Positions 10,360 through 19,884 of a stretch of 64,000 nt of DNA are shown piece after piece. The stretch's first letter is position 1. Every line of letters begins with the position of its first letter. The notes beneath the pieces are model-generated. The model was not told the origin of the DNA, ran no database searches, and worked only from the letters and a program-made list of their open reading frames with translations. This DNA comes from Hyphomonas oceanitis SCH89 (GTDB lineage Bacteria > Pseudomonadota > Alphaproteobacteria > Caulobacterales > Hyphomonadaceae). The stretch covers positions 1 through 64,000 of the forward strand of contig NZ_ARYL01000024.1 in the NCBI RefSeq assembly GCF_000685295.1, in the 5' to 3' direction. The translations under genes were made by a program, and so were the position numbers.

Positions 10360-10389
10360 CGGTCTGAATATCAAGACCCCGTCAGACCG
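10360..10389 (+). promoter_or_regulatory. Hairpin in the cold-shock gene leader
   Basis: A perfect 8-bp inverted repeat (CGGTCTGA/TCAGACCG) with a 14-base loop lies about 95 bases before the cold-shock ATG, in the 180-base gap after trmB. It has no following T-run, so it is not a simple terminator. Cold-shock mRNAs often carry structured leaders, and a temperature-sensing or stability role is inferred only. Confidence 0.4.
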
Positions 10390-10482
10390 GCGGCTATGAC
10401 TTTCTTCCTACCCGTTTCGATAGGCGGATCAGGTTCATGAGGGTTCCTGGACGTTTTGGCTAAACGCGAAGGAATTTAAGTA

Positions 10483-10692
10483 ATGGCAACTGGCAAAGTG
10501 AAATGGTTCAACGACCAGAAGGGCTTCGGCTTCATCAAGCCTGATGATGGCGGCACGGACGTTTTCGTCCATATTTCGGCTGTTGAGCGCTCCGGCCTGC
10601 GGACGCTGGCCGAAGACCAGGCGATCTCCTACGAACTCTATAAGGACGAACGCCGCGGCAAGACCTCAGCTGTGGATCTGAAGATTCTCTAG
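10483..10692 (+). CDS. Cold-shock domain protein
   Basis: This is a 69-residue single cold-shock domain with both nucleic-acid binding motifs, KGFGFIKP (RNP1) and VFVHISAV (RNP2). CspA-type proteins bind single-stranded RNA and DNA and melt mRNA structure. An AAGGAA Shine-Dalgarno lies 8 bases before the ATG. The gene stands alone, with a long leader containing a hairpin and a terminator after it. Confidence 0.96.
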   Translation: MATGKVKWFNDQKGFGFIKPDDGGTDVFVHISAVERSGLRTLAEDQAISYELYKDERRGKTSAVDLKIL

Positions 10693-10721
10693 TCATCATT
10701 TCGTCCTCATAGACGATCTGC

Positions 10722-10755
10722 AGCGGCGGTCCTGACCACAGGGCCGCCGCTTTGC
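10722..10755 (+). terminator. Terminator-like hairpin after the cold-shock gene
   Basis: An 8-bp stem AGCGGCGG/CCGCCGCT is followed by a weak T-rich stretch (TTTGCTG). It lies 30 bases after the cold-shock stop. The short T tract makes it a modest terminator. Confidence 0.65.
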
Positions 10756-10781
10756 TGTCTGGCCGTTACTGGACTATACAC

Positions 10782-10810
10782 TCGACATACCTGACATCCG
10801 GCTCTATATA
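10782..10810 (+). promoter_or_regulatory. Candidate promoter of the rimP-nusA-infB operon
   Basis: TCGACA at 10782-10787 and TATATA at 10805-10810 are separated by 17 bases, a good sigma-70-type arrangement. It lies between the cold-shock terminator and the hairpin just before rimP. No transcript data are available. Confidence 0.5.
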
Positions 10811-10830
10811 GCGCCCAAGTCGAAAAATAT

Positions 10831-10867
10831 CGGCGGCGGTTCCGGCAACGGGGCCGCCGTTTTTCTT
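10831..10867 (+). terminator. Intrinsic-terminator-like hairpin in the rimP leader
   Basis: A CGGCGGC/GCCGCCG stem is followed by TTTTTCTTT. It begins only about 20 bases after the candidate promoter and ends just before rimP, with no gene of its own to terminate. It may be a leader attenuator controlling rimP-nusA-infB, or the remains of a double terminator after the cold-shock gene. Confidence 0.6.
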
Positions 10868-10889
10868 TGCCTGGATTTGCCCTAATACA

Positions 10890-11489
10890 ATGATTGCCCT
10901 GACCGAACAGGAACGCCGTATTCTCGAGATCGCTGCCCCCGTGGCCGAGCGGCTCGGGCTTGAGATCGTACGTCTGCGCGTCATGGGCGGACGTCGGCCA
11001 GGCCTGCAGATCATGACCGAACGGGCCGGCGGCGCCCCGACCAGCGTCGAGGATTGCGCCAAACTCTCGCGGGCCCTCAGCCCTGTGTTCGAGGAAGCCG
11101 ATCCGATCAAGGAAGCCTATGTGCTGGAAGTCTCGACGCCCGGCATTGACCGCCCACTGACCCGGCCCGGGGATTTCGGCCGCTGGGTGGGACATGAAGT
11201 CAGGATCGAACTGGCACGCCCGCTTGATGGCCGGCGCCGCTTTACCGGCACGATCACGGGTGAAGACGAAGACGGCGCGCATATCGAACTGGACGATGAG
11301 ACCAAACTGGTTGCCCATGTAAATGAGATGAGCCGCGCCTCACTCGTCCTCACCGACGCGCTGATTGAGGCTGCCCGCGCTGACGGCAGCCTGCCGCCGC
11401 AAATGGACGAAGACGGTCTTGAGGAATTCGAGATCGACGAAACCGAAGACGACACAGATACAAACGAGAAGACGGGAGACGTCACATGA
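10890..11489 (+). CDS. rimP: Ribosome maturation factor RimP
   Basis: RimP helps mature the 30S subunit. The N-terminal domain has the family pattern (RRILEIAAPVAERLGLE, then VEDCAKLSRALSPVFE) and the motif YVLEVSTPGIDRPL near residue 75. A C-terminal SH3-like domain is followed by an acidic extension rich in Glu and Asp, giving 199 residues. Its stop overlaps the nusA start (ATGA), indicating coupling. No clear Shine-Dalgarno is seen before this ATG. Confidence 0.94.
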   Translation: MIALTEQERRILEIAAPVAERLGLEIVRLRVMGGRRPGLQIMTERAGGAPTSVEDCAKLSRALSPVFEEADPIKEAYVLEVSTPGIDRPLTRPGDFGRWVGHEVRIELARPLDGRRRFTGTITGEDEDGAHIELDDETKLVAHVNEMSRASLVLTDALIEAARADGSLPPQMDEDGLEEFEIDETEDDTDTNEKTGDVT

Positions 11490-13249
11490 ACACAATCGGC
11501 GTTTCAGCCAACAGGCTGGAAATCCTGCAGATTGCCAAGGCAGTCGCAGAGGAAAAATCGATCGACCAGCGCATCGTCGTCGAAGCCATGCAGGAGGCGA
11601 TCGAAAAGGCCGCCAAGGCCAAGTACGGCCAGGAGCATGACATCCGCGCGAAGATCGACGCGACAACGGGCGAACAGACGCTCTGGCGCATTCAAACAGT
11701 CGTCGCTGATGCTGACCTTGAAGACGAATCCAAGGAACTGCGCCTCTCGGAAGCCAAGCGCATCGATTCCGAACTGGAAGTCGGCAGCGAACTGAAGGAA
11801 GAGCTCCCGCCCTTCGATTTCGGCCGTGTCGCCGCGCAGACTGCCAAACAGGTGATCATGCAGAAGGTGCGCGATGCAGAGCGCGAGCGCCAGTATAATG
11901 AATACAAGGACCGTGTCGGCGAGATCATCAACGGCATCGTCAAGCGCGTCGAATATGGCCACATCATCGTCGACCTGGGCCGCGCAGAGGGCATCATCCG
12001 CCGCAATGACGGTATCCCGCGCGAGAACTTCCAGCCAAACGACCGCGTCCGCGCCTACCTCTACAAGGTCAGCCGCGAAGTGAAGGGCCCGCAGATCTTC
12101 CTGTCGCGCGCCGCGCCTGACTTCATGGTCAAGCTGTTCGCTCAGGAAGTACCTGAAGTGTATGATGGCGTTATCAATATCCGTGCCTGCGCCCGCGACC
12201 CGGGCAGCCGCGCGAAAATCGGCGTTATCTCGAACGATAGCTCGATCGATCCGGTCGGTGCCTGTGTCGGTATGCGCGGTGCGCGCGTGCAGGCTGTTGT
12301 CGGCGAGCTCTCGGGCGAGAAAATCGACATCATCCCGTGGAACTATGACGACGCGACCTTCATCGTGAACGCCCTGCAGCCGGCCGAAGTGTCGAAAGTG
12401 GTGCTGGACGAAGAGGAACGCCGCGTTGAAGTCGTCGTCGCTGATGACCAGTTCCCGCTGGCCATTGGTCGCCGCGGCCAGAACGTGCGCCTCGCCTCCC
12501 AGCTCACCGGCTGGCAGATCGACCTCGTGACAGAGTCTGCCGACTCCGAGCGCTACCAGCGCGAATTCCAGGAGCGCACAGACCTCTTCATGAAGGCCCT
12601 TGATGCCGACGAAACGCTGGCCCAACTGCTCGCGTCCGAAGGCTTCGAGACGGTCGAAGAGATCGCCTTCGTGGCACCGGAAGACTTCATCCAGATCGAA
12701 GGCTTCGATGAGGACGTCGCTGCAGAGCTGCAGGAACGCGCCCGCGAATTCCTCGATCGCCTCGCCGCTGAAAACGACGCCAAGCGTCGTGAACTCGGCG
12801 TTGAAGACGAAGTCATGGAACTCGACAGCATGACGCCAGCCTTCGCCGTGAAACTCGGCCAGGAGGGCGTGAAGACTGTTGAAGACGTAGCTGGCCTCGT
12901 GCCCGACGACATCACCGGCTTCCGTGAGCCCGGTCCTGATGGCAAGCCTGTCTGGGTCGAGGGCATCCTGAAGAAGGGCGAAATGCGCAAGGACGACGCC
13001 CAGATGTTCATCATGAAGGCCCGCGTCATCGCTGGCTGGATCGAACAGGACGCCATCGAACAGCTGATCGCTGCACAGCAGCCTGAAGAAACGTCGACGG
13101 CTGACCTGACCGAAGAAGAACGCGCCCTGCTCGCCCTTGGCGATCTCGGCGGCGCAGATGCGGCAGACGCCGCGCTTGAAGAGCTTGAGTTTGATCTCGA
13201 CGCCCTGGCAGCGGAGGGCGGCGATGACGAAGCCGCACCGAAAGAGTGA
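11486..13249 (+). CDS. nusA: Transcription termination/antitermination factor NusA
   Basis: NusA binds RNA polymerase and nascent RNA to modulate pausing, termination and antitermination. The N-terminal polymerase-binding domain is followed by S1 (about residues 140-205), two KH domains (containing GACVGMRGARVQAV and LAIGRRGQNVRLA) and C-terminal helix-hairpin-helix acidic repeats. The tail is strongly acidic. Length 587 is slightly above the E. coli form. The start overlaps rimP by 4 bases, and the YlxR gene starts before this gene ends. Confidence 0.97.
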   Translation: MNTIGVSANRLEILQIAKAVAEEKSIDQRIVVEAMQEAIEKAAKAKYGQEHDIRAKIDATTGEQTLWRIQTVVADADLEDESKELRLSEAKRIDSELEVGSELKEELPPFDFGRVAAQTAKQVIMQKVRDAERERQYNEYKDRVGEIINGIVKRVEYGHIIVDLGRAEGIIRRNDGIPRENFQPNDRVRAYLYKVSREVKGPQIFLSRAAPDFMVKLFAQEVPEVYDGVINIRACARDPGSRAKIGVISNDSSIDPVGACVGMRGARVQAVVGELSGEKIDIIPWNYDDATFIVNALQPAEVSKVVLDEEERRVEVVVADDQFPLAIGRRGQNVRLASQLTGWQIDLVTESADSERYQREFQERTDLFMKALDADETLAQLLASEGFETVEEIAFVAPEDFIQIEGFDEDVAAELQERAREFLDRLAAENDAKRRELGVEDEVMELDSMTPAFAVKLGQEGVKTVEDVAGLVPDDITGFREPGPDGKPVWVEGILKKGEMRKDDAQMFIMKARVIAGWIEQDAIEQLIAAQQPEETSTADLTEEERALLALGDLGGADAADAALEELEFDLDALAAEGGDDEAAPKE

Positions 13250-13901
13250 TCCGCGCTTAGCCGGCACTGCAGGTGATACGACGGATGGGGAGGGCCCCGT
13301 CCGTCAGTGCGCCGTGACGCGAGAGCGTCTGGCGCAGACGGAGATGGTGCGCTTTGTGCTATCGCCCGACATGGTCGTCACACCTGACATCAATTCAAAG
13401 CTTCCGGGCCGCGGTGTATGGGTGAAGGCTGATCGCCAGACAATCGAGCTGGCGGCAACCAAAGGCGCCTTCGCGCGTGGTTTCAAAATGCAGGTAAAAG
13501 TGCCCGATGGCCTGGTTGATCAGGTCGAAGGCCTTCTGCTGAAACGTTGCCAGAGTGTGCTCGGCATGGCGAAGAAGGCGGGGGGCGTGATCCTTGGTTA
13601 CGACCAGGTGAAGGACGCACTGCGCAACAGAACCCACGGAATCCTGCTTGAGGCGTCCGATGGTGCAGAAGATGGGCGCAACAAGGTGTATTTTCTCGCG
13701 AAAGCATTATATAGCAGCGTGAACGTCGCTGGGGCTCTCACCTCGGCGGAATTGGGCATGGCTTTTGGCCGGGAGCGTGTGATACACGGTCTCGTCCGCA
13801 AGGGAGCCATTGCGAAGACGTGGACTCTGGCCTATCGCCGGTTGACCGGCTTTCGCGAAGCCCCCGAATTGAACTGGTTCAAGGATCAGGATCGGTCTTG
13901 A
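13224..13901 (+). CDS. YlxR (DUF448) - L7Ae-like fusion RNA-binding protein
   Basis: The N-terminal half is a YlxR/DUF448 domain (RQCAVTRE, then LPGRGVWV). The C-terminal half resembles an L7Ae/L30e-like RNA-binding fold (about residues 120-200). Such fusions are usual in alphaproteobacteria between nusA and infB. The ATG at 13224, inside the nusA tail and preceded by GGAGGG, is chosen, giving 225 residues. A longer reading would lie within nusA. It probably binds RNA or the nucleoid in connection with nusA function. Confidence 0.9.
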   Translation: MTKPHRKSDPRLAGTAGDTTDGEGPVRQCAVTRERLAQTEMVRFVLSPDMVVTPDINSKLPGRGVWVKADRQTIELAATKGAFARGFKMQVKVPDGLVDQVEGLLLKRCQSVLGMAKKAGGVILGYDQVKDALRNRTHGILLEASDGAEDGRNKVYFLAKALYSSVNVAGALTSAELGMAFGRERVIHGLVRKGAIAKTWTLAYRRLTGFREAPELNWFKDQDRS

Positions 13902-13954
13902 AAACTTGCCGGGACGCATGGGCGCTTCGGTTCAAATTGTGATATGTAGGACGT

Positions 13955-16525
13955 ATGAGCGAAACGAACGATACAGGTAATAATCAGGGTGGCCGCAAGC
14001 CGCTCACCGTGGCCCGCAAATCTGCTGGTACGGTGAAGCAAAGCTTTAGTCATGGTCGCTCGAAGCAGGTTGTGGTTGAGACCAAGAAGCGCCGGGCGGT
14101 TGGCCCAGGCGGCTCAGGCCCCACCCCTTCAGATAACGCACCCGCCAAGAAAACAGACACGCTTGAAGCGCGCCTGATCGCTACGGCGAAAAAGCTGGGC
14201 ATCACAGTCGAGGAACTGAAGACGCGCCAGAAGGTTCTTATGGCGCGCAAGGCTGAAGAAGCCAACCGCGCCAAGGAAAACATCCAGGTCGAAGCGGCCC
14301 AGGATCGCCTCCGCACCGAACAGGAGCGCAAGGCTACTGAAGCGCGTGAGCGCGAAGAAGCCGAAGCCCGTCGTAAAGCTGAAGAAGAAGCGCGCAAGGC
14401 TGAGGAAGCCGCTGCCGCCGCAGCAGCTGACGCACCTGTGACAGCCGACGCCAAGCCAGCCCGCGGCCGTTCCAAACAGGATGCTGCCGCTGACGCGTCC
14501 GTTCCGGAACCGACGGCAGAAGAAGCCGCTAGTCGTGGCAAACGTGGGAAGGGCAAGGACGATCGCAACGACCGTTCGCGCGATGCTGCCGCCCGCACAG
14601 TCCGCGACAGTGGCGAACGCCGCCGTGGCAAGCTCACTATTTCCTCTGCGCTCGGCGACGACGCTGACCGCCAACGCTCACTTGCTTCGCTCAAGCGGGC
14701 CCGTGATCGCGAACGCGAACGCCGTTTCGGCGGTGGCGAACAGCGCGAGAAAGTCTCCGTCGAAGTCACACTGCCGGAAACCATCACCCTGCAGGATCTC
14801 GCAGGCCGCATGAACGAGCGCGTCGCCGACGTCGTCAAATTCATGATCAACCAGGGCGAAATGCTGCGCGGCAATGACATCATCGATGCCGACACGGCGG
14901 AACTGATTGCCGAAGAATTTGGCCACACGGTCAAGCGCGTTGCCGAATCCGATGTTGAAATCGGCCTTGAGGGCGAAGCCGATGATCCGGCCTTGATGAA
15001 GCCACGCCCACCGATCGTCACGATCATGGGCCATGTCGACCACGGCAAGACATCCCTTCTGGATGCCCTGCGCTCTACCGACGTTGTGGCAGGCGAAGCC
15101 GGCGGCATTACGCAACATATCGGCGCCTACCAGGTTCAGCTGAAGTCCGGGCAGAAGATCACCTTCCTCGACACGCCGGGCCACTCTGCCTTTACCGCCA
15201 TGCGCGCACGCGGCGCCAATGCGACTGACATTGCCATCCTTGTCGTCGCCGCTGACGACTCGGTCATGCCGCAGACGATTGAGTCCATCAATCACGCCAA
15301 GGCCGCCGGCGTTCCGCTCATCATCGCCGTCAACAAGATCGACCTGCACGATGCGCAGCCGGAAAAGGTCCTTACCGACCTCCTGCAGCATGACATCCAG
15401 GTTGAATCCATGGGTGGCTCGACGCAGGCTGTTCAAGTGTCCGCCAAGTCGCGCATCGGTCTCGATGAGCTGACTGACGCGATTACACTTCAGGCAGAAC
15501 TGCTCGAACTCGCTGCCAACCCTGACCGCGCCGCTGATGGTGTCGTGATCGAAAGCCAGCTCGACAAGGGCCGCGGCCCTGTTGCAACCATACTGGTCAA
15601 TCGCGGCACGCTGAAACGCGGTGATATCGTCGTGGCCGGCGCCCAATGGGGCAAGGTTCGCGCCATTACGGACGAACGCGGCCAGCAACTCGCTGATGCC
15701 GGCCCGTCGCTGCCCGTTGAAGTGCTTGGCCTTGATGGCGCCCCGGATCCGGGCGAACCCTTCGTTGTGGTCGATACCGAAGCCCGCGCCCGCGAAATCA
15801 CGGAATACCGTGTCCGCAACAAGCGTCAGGTCTCCGGTAAGGCAGGCGCCGCCGCGCGTGCTTCGCTCGACCAGCTGCTCAGCCGCCTCAAGGACGGCAC
15901 GGTGGAAACCTCGGAACTCCCTGTCGTCGTCAAAGGCGATGTTCAGGGCTCCGTCGAAGCCATCTCCATGTCGCTCGACAAGATCTCGACCGAAGAAGTC
16001 CGCGCCCGCGTCATCCACGGCGCTGTCGGCGGTATCTCCGAAAGCGACGTCCTGCTCGCCCGCTCGTCGAATGCGCCGATCTTTGCGTTCAACGTCCGCG
16101 CCAACAAGCAGGCCCGTGACCTGGCCGAAAAAGAAGGCGTCGAAATCCGGTATTATTCGGTGATCTACGACCTGATCGACGACGTGAAATCCACGCTGTC
16201 CGGCATGCTGGCGCCGGAGAAGCGCGAAACCTTCCTCGGCTACGCCGACATTCTCGAAGTCTTCAACATCACGAAGACCGGCAAGGTTGCTGGTTGCCGC
16301 ATCTCCGAGGGCAAGGTCGTCCGCGGTTGCGGCGTCCGCCTCCTGCGCGACGATGTCGTGATCCACGAAGGCAAGCTGAAAACGCTCAAGCGCTTCAAGG
16401 ATGAAGTGAACGAAGTTTCCAGCGGCATGGAATGCGGCATGGCCTTCGAACGCTATGAAGACATCCGCGTCGGCGACAAGATCGAGTGCTTCCAGGTTGA
16501 GGAAATCGCAAGGACGCTCGCCTAA
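13955..16525 (+). CDS. infB: Translation initiation factor IF-2
   Basis: IF-2 is the GTPase that places initiator tRNA on the 30S subunit. The first part has an IF2-associated segment and a long Ala/Glu/Arg-rich coiled region (about residues 95-210), typical of the variable N-terminus. The G domain shows GHVDHGKT at 359-366, DTPGH and NKID. The C-terminal domains binding 50S and fMet-tRNA follow. Length is 856 residues. An AGGA motif precedes the ATG. No terminator follows, and the next gene begins 11 bases later. Confidence 0.97.
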   Translation: MSETNDTGNNQGGRKPLTVARKSAGTVKQSFSHGRSKQVVVETKKRRAVGPGGSGPTPSDNAPAKKTDTLEARLIATAKKLGITVEELKTRQKVLMARKAEEANRAKENIQVEAAQDRLRTEQERKATEAREREEAEARRKAEEEARKAEEAAAAAAADAPVTADAKPARGRSKQDAAADASVPEPTAEEAASRGKRGKGKDDRNDRSRDAAARTVRDSGERRRGKLTISSALGDDADRQRSLASLKRARDRERERRFGGGEQREKVSVEVTLPETITLQDLAGRMNERVADVVKFMINQGEMLRGNDIIDADTAELIAEEFGHTVKRVAESDVEIGLEGEADDPALMKPRPPIVTIMGHVDHGKTSLLDALRSTDVVAGEAGGITQHIGAYQVQLKSGQKITFLDTPGHSAFTAMRARGANATDIAILVVAADDSVMPQTIESINHAKAAGVPLIIAVNKIDLHDAQPEKVLTDLLQHDIQVESMGGSTQAVQVSAKSRIGLDELTDAITLQAELLELAANPDRAADGVVIESQLDKGRGPVATILVNRGTLKRGDIVVAGAQWGKVRAITDERGQQLADAGPSLPVEVLGLDGAPDPGEPFVVVDTEARAREITEYRVRNKRQVSGKAGAAARASLDQLLSRLKDGTVETSELPVVVKGDVQGSVEAISMSLDKISTEEVRARVIHGAVGGISESDVLLARSSNAPIFAFNVRANKQARDLAEKEGVEIRYYSVIYDLIDDVKSTLSGMLAPEKRETFLGYADILEVFNITKTGKVAGCRISEGKVVRGCGVRLLRDDVVIHEGKLKTLKRFKDEVNEVSSGMECGMAFERYEDIRVGDKIECFQVEEIARTLA

Positions 16526-16536
16526 AGACAGGCAGT

Positions 16537-17064
16537 ATGACAAAGCCGCTGCGCATATCCGGCCTCCTCCGGGAGAAAGATGTGAGACGCCTTACCCGTC
16601 TCACGCGCGGCGGCTCGGTCGGCCCCACGGCCGTCTATTATGCCGGGGTTACCGCGCCGGTCATTTCGGCCAGCATGTCTGTCATGGTACGCGAAGCCAT
16701 GCGCATGGCCGGGCTGTCGGAATACTGGCAATGGTTCATTGCGGCGCTTGTGGCGGCATTTGCCGGGATCAGCTGGTATCTCATCTTCATCCGCTGGTCC
16801 TACCGGCACAAATTCGGACGGGGCACTGAAATGACGCTTGAAACGGCCATTTCACTTGATGACGCAGCCATTCTTGTAAAGCGCGGCGGTATCGAAACCC
16901 GGATAGATTGGGCCTGTGTTGAAGCAGTCCGCACATCGCGCAGTCATGTATCTGTGCTTATTAACGGTGCGGATGCGCTGATCATTCCGGACGCATGGTT
17001 CGGCAAGGACAAGGCGTCCCGCGCCGCATTCACCACACGCCTGCAGGAAAAGGCTCCTAATTGA
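16537..17064 (+). CDS. Two-TM membrane protein with PH-like (YcxB-type) domain
   Basis: This 175-residue protein has two hydrophobic segments (about residues 33-55 and 66-88) followed by a C-terminal domain of about 80 residues. That domain has the pattern of bacterial PH-like YcxB C-terminal domains (ISLDDAAILVKRGGIETRIDW, then AVRTSRSHVSVLI). It sits inside the infB-rbfA operon, and its stop overlaps the rbfA start (TGATG), so it is co-expressed. Function is unknown and the family assignment is tentative. Confidence 0.7.
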   Translation: MTKPLRISGLLREKDVRRLTRLTRGGSVGPTAVYYAGVTAPVISASMSVMVREAMRMAGLSEYWQWFIAALVAAFAGISWYLIFIRWSYRHKFGRGTEMTLETAISLDDAAILVKRGGIETRIDWACVEAVRTSRSHVSVLINGADALIIPDAWFGKDKASRAAFTTRLQEKAPN

Positions 17065-17465
17065 TGGCTCGTAAACCCGCCTCCGCCGGCATGCCCTCCC
17101 AGCGCCAGCTCCGCGCCGGCGAGATCATCCGTCACGCCCTCGCTGACATCCTCACGCGGGAAGACCTTCGCGATCCCGATCTCGCCAGTGTCATCATCAC
17201 CGTGGGCGAGGTGCGCTGCTCACCCGACCTGCGCCACGCCAATATCTTCGTCACGCCGCTGGGCGATGACACACAGGAAGGCCGCGACAAGCTCGCCGAG
17301 GCCCTCACCCGGGCGGCCGCCTTCCTGCGCGGCAAACTGGGCCGCGAGATCGACATGAAGTTCACGCCACAGCTGCACTTCATCGCCGACAAATCCTATG
17401 ACGAAGCCACGCATATTGACCGTCTTCTGGCCGATCCGCGCGTCAAACGCGATCTCGAAGACTGA
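17064..17465 (+). CDS. rbfA: Ribosome-binding factor A
   Basis: RbfA is a KH-fold 30S assembly factor. The sequence has the family features QRQLRAGEIIRHALADIL, then VRCSPDLRHANIFVTPLGD and FTPQLHFIADKSYDEATHID. The ATG at 17064 is preferred over the TTG at 17061, and it overlaps the stop of the preceding membrane protein. It has 133 residues, as usual. Confidence 0.95.
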   Translation: MARKPASAGMPSQRQLRAGEIIRHALADILTREDLRDPDLASVIITVGEVRCSPDLRHANIFVTPLGDDTQEGRDKLAEALTRAAAFLRGKLGREIDMKFTPQLHFIADKSYDEATHIDRLLADPRVKRDLED

Positions 17466-17559
17466 GCTTCGCCTCACAGGCGTCTTATCCGCATTGTCAT
17501 TTGACATCCCGGCCATCTGTTGAGACCGTTAATGGACTTGTGACAGGGGGACGGGCCTC

Positions 17560-18219
17560 ATGGACCGCCAGACACTCGATATGGAAGGCGCCCGCCACGG
17601 CGAAATATCGGCGGCATCGCTACAGTTGGGCGATGACACGATCGCCATTCGCCGCATCGCCACCATGTGTGTCGAATCCATGGAATTTGCGCCGTGGGAC
17701 ATGCCCCGTAACCGCCAGAGCCAGCGCCTGCACGCCACGCTTTGCGTCGCCAATCTCTTCTTTGCGCTGGCTGCGCTCGCCTGGTGGGGCCTGATGCCCA
17801 ACAAGCCCTCCAGCACGGTCGCCCTGTTCATCGCTGGCGTGCTTCTGCTGCTTGGCATCTTCCTCGGCATTCGCGCTGCCATGATCGCCGCGAAAATTCG
17901 CAGGCGCGAACCCTATTACCGCCTTACCATCGGCACATCCGATGCCCGGCAGATTCCCATTGTCGACGACAATCGCGACGTGCTCATCAAGATCCGCGAC
18001 ATTGTCCGCCACAAGATGGATACGGGCGACACTGAAACCGTCGGTGAATTCGACCTCAACCTCGATATTGTCGACCTGAAACTTCCGAAGGCGGCCCAGC
18101 CCGCGGCAAGGTCCCCTGCCCGGCCTGAACTGGCGCCTGGATCAGACGACCCGGAAATCCTGTTCGATGCCGATGAGGAAGAGGCGGTAGCCGCCGCCCA
18201 GCTCAAGAGCGCATCCTGA
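17560..18219 (+). CDS. Membrane protein, resembles DUF6232-type
   Basis: This 219-residue protein is not firmly recognised. An N-terminal beta-rich segment (LQLGDDTIAIRRIATMCVESM) precedes two hydrophobic segments (about residues 63-80 and 86-108). A further beta-rich segment (YRLTIGTSDARQIPIVDD) and an acidic tail follow. The arrangement is like DUF6232 proteins, which place a PH-like fold beside a TM hairpin. GGGGGAC precedes the ATG. It lies between rbfA and truB, and its role there is unknown. Confidence 0.65.
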   Translation: MDRQTLDMEGARHGEISAASLQLGDDTIAIRRIATMCVESMEFAPWDMPRNRQSQRLHATLCVANLFFALAALAWWGLMPNKPSSTVALFIAGVLLLLGIFLGIRAAMIAAKIRRREPYYRLTIGTSDARQIPIVDDNRDVLIKIRDIVRHKMDTGDTETVGEFDLNLDIVDLKLPKAAQPAARSPARPELAPGSDDPEILFDADEEEAVAAAQLKSAS

Positions 18220-18338
18220 ACCTCTGCGGTTGACGCCAGCCGCCGCCCGGCCTAAGGCCGCGCCTTCATTTTGAATATGCCCGCAAGAGACGGATCGTCG
18301 GCGTTCGAACCGCCACGGGTCCGCAGGAGACAAAAAAT

Positions 18339-19301
18339 TTGGCCCGTCAAAGAAAACGCAAGGGTGATCCGGTCAGCGGATGGCTCAACCTCTTCAAACC
18401 CGTTGAAATGACATCCACGCAAGCGGTCGCCATCCTGAAACGCCTCTACAATGCCGAGAAAGTCGGTCATGGCGGCACGCTGGACCCGCTGGCCGATGGC
18501 ATCCTGCCGATTGCCTTTGGCGAGGCCACCAAGACGGTCCAGTGGGCGATGGATTCCGAGAAGGAATATGTCTTCACCATCCGCTGGGGCGTCTCCACCG
18601 CCAGCCAGGACGCCGAAGGCGAAATCACGGCCACATCCGACGCCCGCCCCACCCGCGAAGCCGTCGAGGCGGTGCTCGCCAATTATCTCGGCCTCATCGA
18701 ACAGGTCCCGCCCAAATTCTCCGCAATCAAGGTCGACGGGCAGCGCGCCTATGATCTTGCCCGTGAAGGCGAGGATTTCGAGCTGAAATCCCGCGAAGTC
18801 ATGGTCCATTCGGCCAAGGTGATCGGCATGCCGGATGCCGACCATACGGTTGTGCACGTTACCTCGGGAAAGGGCTTCTATGTCCGCGCGATGGCCCGGG
18901 ACCTTGCCTTCGATCTTGAGTGCGAAGGCTATATCAGCCAGCTGCGCCGTACGCGCGTCGGCGCCTTCTCGGCGCCGGACGCCATTTCGGTTGAGGCCCT
19001 TCAGGGCATGACTGAAAAGGCAGACCTGCTCGCCGCGCTGAAGCCTCTGCAATCGGTCCTCACCGGCATTCCCGATCTGGCCGTCAGCCCGGGCGATGCT
19101 GCCAGCCTGCGCCAGGGCCGCACGATCATGCTGATGCCGCACATTCTCGAGGCCTGGCGCGATGCCCGCAATCCGGCCGACGAGGAAGACCGGGTCGCGC
19201 TCGCCACCTGCAACGGAACAGCCGTCGCCCTGGGCGATGTGCGCGCAGGCCATTTCGAACCCGTCCGCGTTTTCAATATTCGCGAGACCCAAAGCGCCTG
19301 A
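18339..19301 (+). CDS. truB: tRNA pseudouridine(55) synthase
   Basis: TruB makes pseudouridine-55 in the T-loop of tRNAs. The catalytic Asp is D49 in HGGTLDPLADG. The downstream segments KEYVF, QVPPKFSAIKVDGQRAYDLAR and GFYVRAMARDLA are typical. The start is TTG at 18339, because GCAGGAGAC lies 9 bases upstream and the sequence MARQRKRKGDPVSGW matches the usual N-terminus. Length is 320 residues. Confidence 0.94.
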   Translation: MARQRKRKGDPVSGWLNLFKPVEMTSTQAVAILKRLYNAEKVGHGGTLDPLADGILPIAFGEATKTVQWAMDSEKEYVFTIRWGVSTASQDAEGEITATSDARPTREAVEAVLANYLGLIEQVPPKFSAIKVDGQRAYDLAREGEDFELKSREVMVHSAKVIGMPDADHTVVHVTSGKGFYVRAMARDLAFDLECEGYISQLRRTRVGAFSAPDAISVEALQGMTEKADLLAALKPLQSVLTGIPDLAVSPGDAASLRQGRTIMLMPHILEAWRDARNPADEEDRVALATCNGTAVALGDVRAGHFEPVRVFNIRETQSA

Positions 19302-19362
19302 TCGCGGAACGAGTCAGCACCCTGGCGATTGATGTCCCGACACTCTTGAAAGGAGTAAAAGG

Positions 19363-19884
19363 ATGAACCGTATCGCCATCTGCACACTCGCGCTCCTCGC
19401 TGCCGCCTGCCAGCCACCTGAAACCGAAGTGCCCGTCCCGGAGCCGGCCACGATGGCAGAGCCGGGCGCCGTTGCACCGGAACAGACCAATCCTGCCCCT
19501 GAGGCGCCGGTCACCGCGTCCACACCCGAAAGCGTCCTGCAAACCTGGGCCAGCGCGCTTGAAGCGGGCGATTGGTCCACAGCGCGGGCCCAATGGGGAG
19601 ACGAAGGGGCCCAGAGTGGCCTCTCGGAGGCCGAATTCGCGGCCGCCTATCAGCAGTACAAGTCCATCCATATCGAATACACGGACGCCCAGGCCGAGGG
19701 CGCAGCCGGCTCGCTCTACTATGAGCCGGAAGTCACCATGACGGGTGAGATGACGGATGGGCAGCCCTTCCGCATGGTCGGCCCGGTCACGATTAAACGG
19801 GTCAACGACGTGCCTGGCGCCACGGAAGAGCAGCTGCGCTGGCATATCGCTTCCAGCGATCTGAAACCACATCCACTCGAATAG
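19363..19884 (+). CDS. Hypothetical lipoprotein
   Basis: A short signal peptide ends in a lipobox (LLAAAC, Cys at residue 16) and is followed by a Pro/Glu/Ala-rich linker. The remaining 120 residues (ESVLQTWASALEAGDW onward) look like a small alpha+beta domain of the SnoaL/NTF2-like kind, which is tentative. GAAAGGAG precedes the ATG. It sits between truB and rpsO on the same strand. Function unknown. Confidence 0.75.
   Translation: MNRIAICTLALLAAACQPPETEVPVPEPATMAEPGAVAPEQTNPAPEAPVTASTPESVLQTWASALEAGDWSTARAQWGDEGAQSGLSEAEFAAAYQQYKSIHIEYTDAQAEGAAGSLYYEPEVTMTGEMTDGQPFRMVGPVTIKRVNDVPGATEEQLRWHIASSDLKPHPLE

Noticed and set aside
11504-16543. Long minus-strand open frames of 587 and 621 codons
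   Set aside because: Both are antisense to nusA and infB and lack any family pattern.
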